Assembly: GCA_900556425.1 (NCBI GenBank)
Contig: USOR01000031.1
Location: forward strand, 1 to 8,840
Direction: 5' to 3'
Origin: an uncultured Coriobacteriaceae bacterium
GTDB taxonomy: Bacteria > Actinomycetota > Coriobacteriia > Coriobacteriales > QAMH01
Length of the DNA: 8,840 nt
Every line of letters begins with the position of its first letter. The first letter of the stretch is position 1. Below the pieces are notes generated by a model. The model was not told where the DNA came from and ran no database searches. It was given only the letters and a program-made list of their open reading frames with translations. Both the position numbers and the translations under genes were made by a program. Positions 6,353 through 8,840 of this stretch are shown one piece after another.

Positions 6353-7140
6353 TTGCCGCGCGAGACATGACCAACGGGACAGGTCTCGTTGCGCGCGTGA
6401 CGTGTGCCGCTGCCGCAGTGGCGCTTGCCGTCATCATCGGATGCGTGGCGTTTGCGGGGTTTCCCTCCACGGCATGGGCGGTGACGGATGGCTGGACCGT
6501 GACCTTCACGGGTAGTTCCATGACATCTGACGGCACGGCGGATATCAACAAGACGCTTTCCGGCATGCAACCGGGTGATTCCGCGACCTTCGACGTGAAG
6601 CTCCTCAACGACTGCGACGAGGAGGCAAGTTGGTACATGAAGAACTCGGTTCTCGAGTCCATGGAGACCGAGCTCGCCAAGGGCGGCTCCTATACCTACA
6701 GGCTCAGCTATACGGGGCCTGGTGGCAAGACCGAGACGATTATCGGTAACGAGACCGTTTCCGGCGAAGGTGCCGATTCCGAGGGCCTGTTTGACGCGAC
6801 CACGGCAACGGGCGAATGGTTCTTCCTCGACAATCTTCCGGCGCATGGCCAGGGTCAGGTCACGCTCTACGTGGCACTTGACCCCGAGTCTCATGGCAAC
6901 AGCTATTTCGATACCGAGGCAAAGCTCCGACTCGAGTTCGCCGCGGAAGTTCCCGGCGGCAAGATGGTGACCCAGGACAAATCCAGCACTCCCACGAACA
7001 AGGCCACCGGCGGTTCCAGGCTTCCCAGCACGGGCGATATGGTGAAATTCGGCCTTCCGGTCGCCGTGGTGATCATCGCCCTCGTGGCATGGGCCGCCAT
7101 TCGCAGGCGTTCGAGCACAAGGAAAGAAGGTGGCAAGTAA
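6349..7140 (+). CDS. LPXTG (LPSTG) cell-wall-anchored surface protein
   Basis: This is a 263-residue protein that begins with GTG overlapping the preceding TGA; GAAGGGG at 6335-6341 supports this start, and ATG 6367 is a weaker alternative. A long signal peptide (about 1-44, ending TAWA) precedes a beta-rich region from GWTVTFTG. That region includes a PGDSATFDVKLLND stretch (75-88) like the strands of TasA-type and related sandwich domains. The C-terminus is a complete sorting signal: LPSTG at 225-229, a hydrophobic stretch at about 233-251, and a basic tail RRRSSTRKEGGK. A sortase should cleave between Thr and Gly and link it to the wall or to another subunit. No sortase is encoded in this window. 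The compact size and place in the operon suggest a basal anchor or accessory for the fibre, which is inference. Confidence 0.82.
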   Translation: MIAARDMTNGTGLVARVTCAAAAVALAVIIGCVAFAGFPSTAWAVTDGWTVTFTGSSMTSDGTADINKTLSGMQPGDSATFDVKLLNDCDEEASWYMKNSVLESMETELAKGGSYTYRLSYTGPGGKTETIIGNETVSGEGADSEGLFDATTATGEWFFLDNLPAHGQGQVTLYVALDPESHGNSYFDTEAKLRLEFAAEVPGGKMVTQDKSSTPTNKATGGSRLPSTGDMVKFGLPVAVVIIALVAWAAIRRRSSTRKEGGK

Positions 7141-8138
7141 TGACTGCTGCAAAACATACGATGCGACATCTTGGCGCTGCCCTGCTTGGCGTCGTCCTGA
7201 CGCTTTTGCTCGCGCTGTGCATGGGGCTTCCCGCAGCCGCCTTTGCGGCACCCGACGATACCACGTACACCATTCGTCTGTATGGCGGTAATCGCGGCAC
7301 GGTCAACGGCCAGGACATGGTCGAGTGGACTGGTGTGCACTATGGCGACACCGTCGATTTGGGGCAAGCCAACATTACTGTTACCGATGGCAAGTACTAT
7401 GCGAAGGGCGCGCGTCCAGCCGGTCTCGATAACGTGAAGGACGTCGTGTACGTCGCAGATGTCGACGCTAACGGCAAGCTTAGCGGTACTGTCACGGTGA
7501 CCGAGGATGCCGATTACGTCATCGCGTACGGTGTTTTGGCCGATCGCGTCGAGTATACGGTGCGCTATGTCGATGCCGCGGGCAACGAGCTCGCCGCTTC
7601 CCAGAAGTTCATGGGCGATATCGGCGACACGCCGGCAACGGCTGCCCCGTATTTCGAGAACTACGTGCCCAACGCATATACGGCAACGCTTGCGCTTACC
7701 GGAGATCCCGACCAGAACGTAATCACGTTCACGTATGCTCGTCTTGCCACGGGTTATACGACCGAGCAGAACGGTGACGGCACCATCGACGTGGTCACCC
7801 CAACGGGCGATCGCGTGGCGCTCACCCCGAGCCCGGCAACGTCTCTTCCGGCGGCAGCCGTGACTGCGGGCACGGCCGAGGGCGCCCAGAGCGTCGTTGC
7901 TCCTGACGGCACCGAGATCATGACCGATAACGGCACGCCCTTGAGTGCGCCTATCGAGAGTCTGACCATCACCGATGACGAGACGCCGTTGAGTTCTGCT
8001 GACGATATCGCGCAAGCCAACGCCGCATCGTCTGCCTGGAATAACTGGGTATCCATTGCCCTCATTGCCGGCGCTGTCGTTCTGTTGGTTGTGGCTTTCG
8101 TGCTATGGCGACGCAATCGCAGGAAAGAAGACTTCTAA
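7140..8138 (+). CDS. MucBP-like surface protein with C-terminal membrane tail
   Basis: This is a 332-residue protein. ATG 7140 shares its A with the preceding TAA, and GAAGGTGG at about 7126-7133 supports it; the reading frame stays open further upstream but only inside the previous gene. The signal peptide covers about 1-37 (ending AAAFA). A region at 42-130 has unassigned beta strands. Residues 136-201 (VEYTVRYVDAAGNEL to ITFTYAR) match the look of a MucBP-type domain, found in adhesins of mucosal bacteria. A low-complexity Thr/Ala/Pro-rich spacer leads to a hydrophobic segment at about 303-323 and a basic tail RRNRRKEDF. The tail looks like a sorting signal, yet no LPXTG or clear variant precedes it, so it may simply stay in the membrane. 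A role in adhesion or in holding the fibre is inferred. Confidence 0.75.
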   Translation: MTAAKHTMRHLGAALLGVVLTLLLALCMGLPAAAFAAPDDTTYTIRLYGGNRGTVNGQDMVEWTGVHYGDTVDLGQANITVTDGKYYAKGARPAGLDNVKDVVYVADVDANGKLSGTVTVTEDADYVIAYGVLADRVEYTVRYVDAAGNELAASQKFMGDIGDTPATAAPYFENYVPNAYTATLALTGDPDQNVITFTYARLATGYTTEQNGDGTIDVVTPTGDRVALTPSPATSLPAAAVTAGTAEGAQSVVAPDGTEIMTDNGTPLSAPIESLTITDDETPLSSADDIAQANAASSAWNNWVSIALIAGAVVLLVVAFVLWRRNRRKEDF

Positions 8139-8169
8139 GACGATTCGAGCCGAAAGCAGGTATGATTAT

Positions 8170-8194
8170 ACGGGTCCGCATGATGCGGGCCCGT
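8170..8194 (+). terminator. Strong hairpin between the structural genes and the signal peptidase gene
   Basis: ACGGGTCCGCAT at 8170-8181 is the reverse complement of 8183-8194 except for one G-U pair, giving an 11-bp stem with a three-base loop. It is GC-rich and lies 31 bases after the stop of the MucBP-like gene. The bases after it (TGCTATAGG) are not a good U-run, so termination may be partial. Partial read-through would give less signal peptidase than structural protein. An RNA-processing or stability role is equally possible. Confidence 0.5.
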
Positions 8195-8200
8195 TGCTAT

Positions 8201-8206
8201 AGGAGG
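8201..8206 (+). promoter_or_regulatory. Shine-Dalgarno supporting a TTG start
   Basis: AGGAGG lies four bases before TTG 8211. No ATG or GTG start is in frame close to this site, and the residues after the TTG give a normal basic N-terminus for a signal peptidase. The short spacing and the TTG codon would both lower translation, which suits an enzyme needed in small amounts. Confidence 0.65.
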
Positions 8207-8210
8207 ATCA

Positions 8211-8726
8211 TTGGGCAAGCATAGCAAGAAGAGGCCGATTTCGGCACGCATCCTGTCTGTCGTCGGTACGCTTATCATCGTGGTCGCATTGGCGCTCAGC
8301 GCGTTTCTGGTCATTCCCGCTGTTGCTGGCGTAAACATGTTCTGCATCGCCACGCAATCCATGGAACCCGAGATTCCTGTGGGCAGTCTGGTCTGCGTCG
8401 AGCGTGTCGACCCGCAAGATCTTGTGGCAGGAGACATCATCACCTATGTTGACGCGCAAGATTCCAATGTCCCCGTGACCCATCGCGTCGTCGAGAACGA
8501 CTTGGCCGAGTGGGAGCTCGTGACCAAGGGTGATGCCAACGAGCAATCCGATCCAATTACCGTCTCGTACGGCCAGGTTGTCGGCAAGGTTGTCTTCAGC
8601 ATTCCGCTGCTTGGCTATCTTGCGGTGGCTGTCTCGACGCCCGTTGGGAAAATCTCCATCGCATTGCTCATTGTCGTAGGCTTGCTGCTGTGCATTGCCG
8701 CCGACAGGATAAGGCGACGCGCCTAG
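8211..8726 (+). CDS. sipW: Signal peptidase I, SipW/ER (Ser-His) type
   Basis: This 171-residue membrane protease is the likely processing enzyme for the two SipW-type proteins upstream. A basic N-terminus precedes a membrane segment at about 15-39. The catalytic serine is in TQSMEP (Ser50), followed by PVGSLV and AGDIITY. The general base is a histidine in VTHRVVE (His91), where ordinary bacterial enzymes have lysine. TKGDAN gives Asp108. These positions sit close to the catalytic Ser, His and Asp of Bacillus SipW as I recall them. The conserved GKVVFSIPLLGYL strand (125-137) leads to a second membrane segment at about 147-164 and a basic end. The start is TTG. It sits 72 bases after the structural genes, beyond a hairpin, and its transcription is probably read-through or from a weak local promoter. 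The gene symbol reflects enzyme type, not proven orthology. Confidence 0.87.
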   Translation: MGKHSKKRPISARILSVVGTLIIVVALALSAFLVIPAVAGVNMFCIATQSMEPEIPVGSLVCVERVDPQDLVAGDIITYVDAQDSNVPVTHRVVENDLAEWELVTKGDANEQSDPITVSYGQVVGKVVFSIPLLGYLAVAVSTPVGKISIALLIVVGLLLCIAADRIRRRA

Positions 8727-8753
8727 ACAAGGCTCTCGTAAATGAGGTACGTG

Positions 8754-8783
8754 GGCGGGCTTGCCGTCTCATCCGCTCCCGCC
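8754..8783 (+). terminator. Weak terminator-like hairpin after the signal peptidase gene
   Basis: GGCGGG at 8754-8759 can pair with CCCGCC at 8778-8783 across an 18-base loop, and ATTTCGT follows. The stem is short, the loop long and the T-run poor, so this is a tentative end for the operon. It lies 27 bases after the signal peptidase stop. Confidence 0.3.
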
Positions 8784-8799
8784 ATTTCGTCCGGAAGGG

Positions 8800-8805
8800 T
8801 ACACT
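8800..8805 (+). promoter_or_regulatory. Possible -10 element for the gene entering at the right edge
   Basis: TACACT, preceded by GGG, lies 31 bases before a start codon with a ribosome site. No convincing -35 hexamer is found 16-18 bases upstream, so this is a weak call made on position and -10 similarity only. Confidence 0.25.
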
Positions 8806-8836
8806 AGGGCGAAAGCCGAGGGAAAAGGAACGTTTC

Positions 8837-8840
8837 ATGG
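8837..8840 (+). CDS. Start of a further gene (partial, product unknown)
   Basis: An ATG at 8837 is preceded by AAAGGAA at about 8824-8830, at normal spacing, and nothing else coding occupies 8727-8836. Only the start codon and one more base are inside the window, so nothing can be said about the product. Confidence 0.35.

Noticed and set aside
8161..8169. TATGATTAT as a -10 element for the signal peptidase gene
   Set aside because: No acceptable -35 hexamer is found at normal spacing upstream, and the following hairpin would sit at the very start of the transcript; not strong enough to annotate.

Overview
The window is GC-rich (about 60% by hand count of sampled lines) and tightly packed, with every credible gene on the + strand. 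The surface proteins are Gram-positive in type: an LPXTG sorting signal, SipW-type signal peptides and isopeptide-type pilin domains. Together with the GC content and the GTG/TTG starts, this suggests a high-GC Gram-positive anaerobe. The tail of a 2-hydroxyacyl-CoA dehydratase activase at the left edge fits a fermentative gut or oral actinobacterium of the Coriobacteriia. That taxonomic guess is inference.

Left region (1-2264): the 3' end of an acyl-CoA dehydratase activase is followed by a polytopic membrane protein of the O-antigen ligase/polymerase family, then by a membrane-anchored zinc amidase of the Amidase_2/PGRP family. The last two are spaced like an operon and point to envelope glycan synthesis or remodelling.

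Central region (2236-8138): a good promoter has its -10 hexamer overlapping the amidase stop codon. A leader with a 12-bp hairpin follows, and then five closely packed genes for exported proteins. They are a 907-residue protein with four FctA/CnaB-like domains, each keeping a Lys/Glu/Asn isopeptide set; two small proteins with SipW-type signal peptides (TasA/camelysin-like); an LPSTG-anchored protein; and a MucBP-like protein with a membrane tail but no LPXTG motif. The first domain of the large protein carries a long AT-rich insertion (about 39% GC) made of diverged 24-residue aromatic/Asp repeats.

Right region (8139-8840): a perfect-length hairpin separates the structural genes from a TTG-initiated signal peptidase I of the Ser-His (SipW/ER) type, the expected processing enzyme for the SipW-type proteins. 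A short gap with a weak hairpin and a possible -10 element leads to the start codon of another gene at the right edge.

Read together, 2236-8726 looks like a self-contained surface-fibre locus that combines isopeptide-stabilised pilin domains, SipW-type matrix subunits, a wall anchor and its own signal peptidase. No sortase lies in the window. Function is inferred from family features and gene order, not demonstrated.
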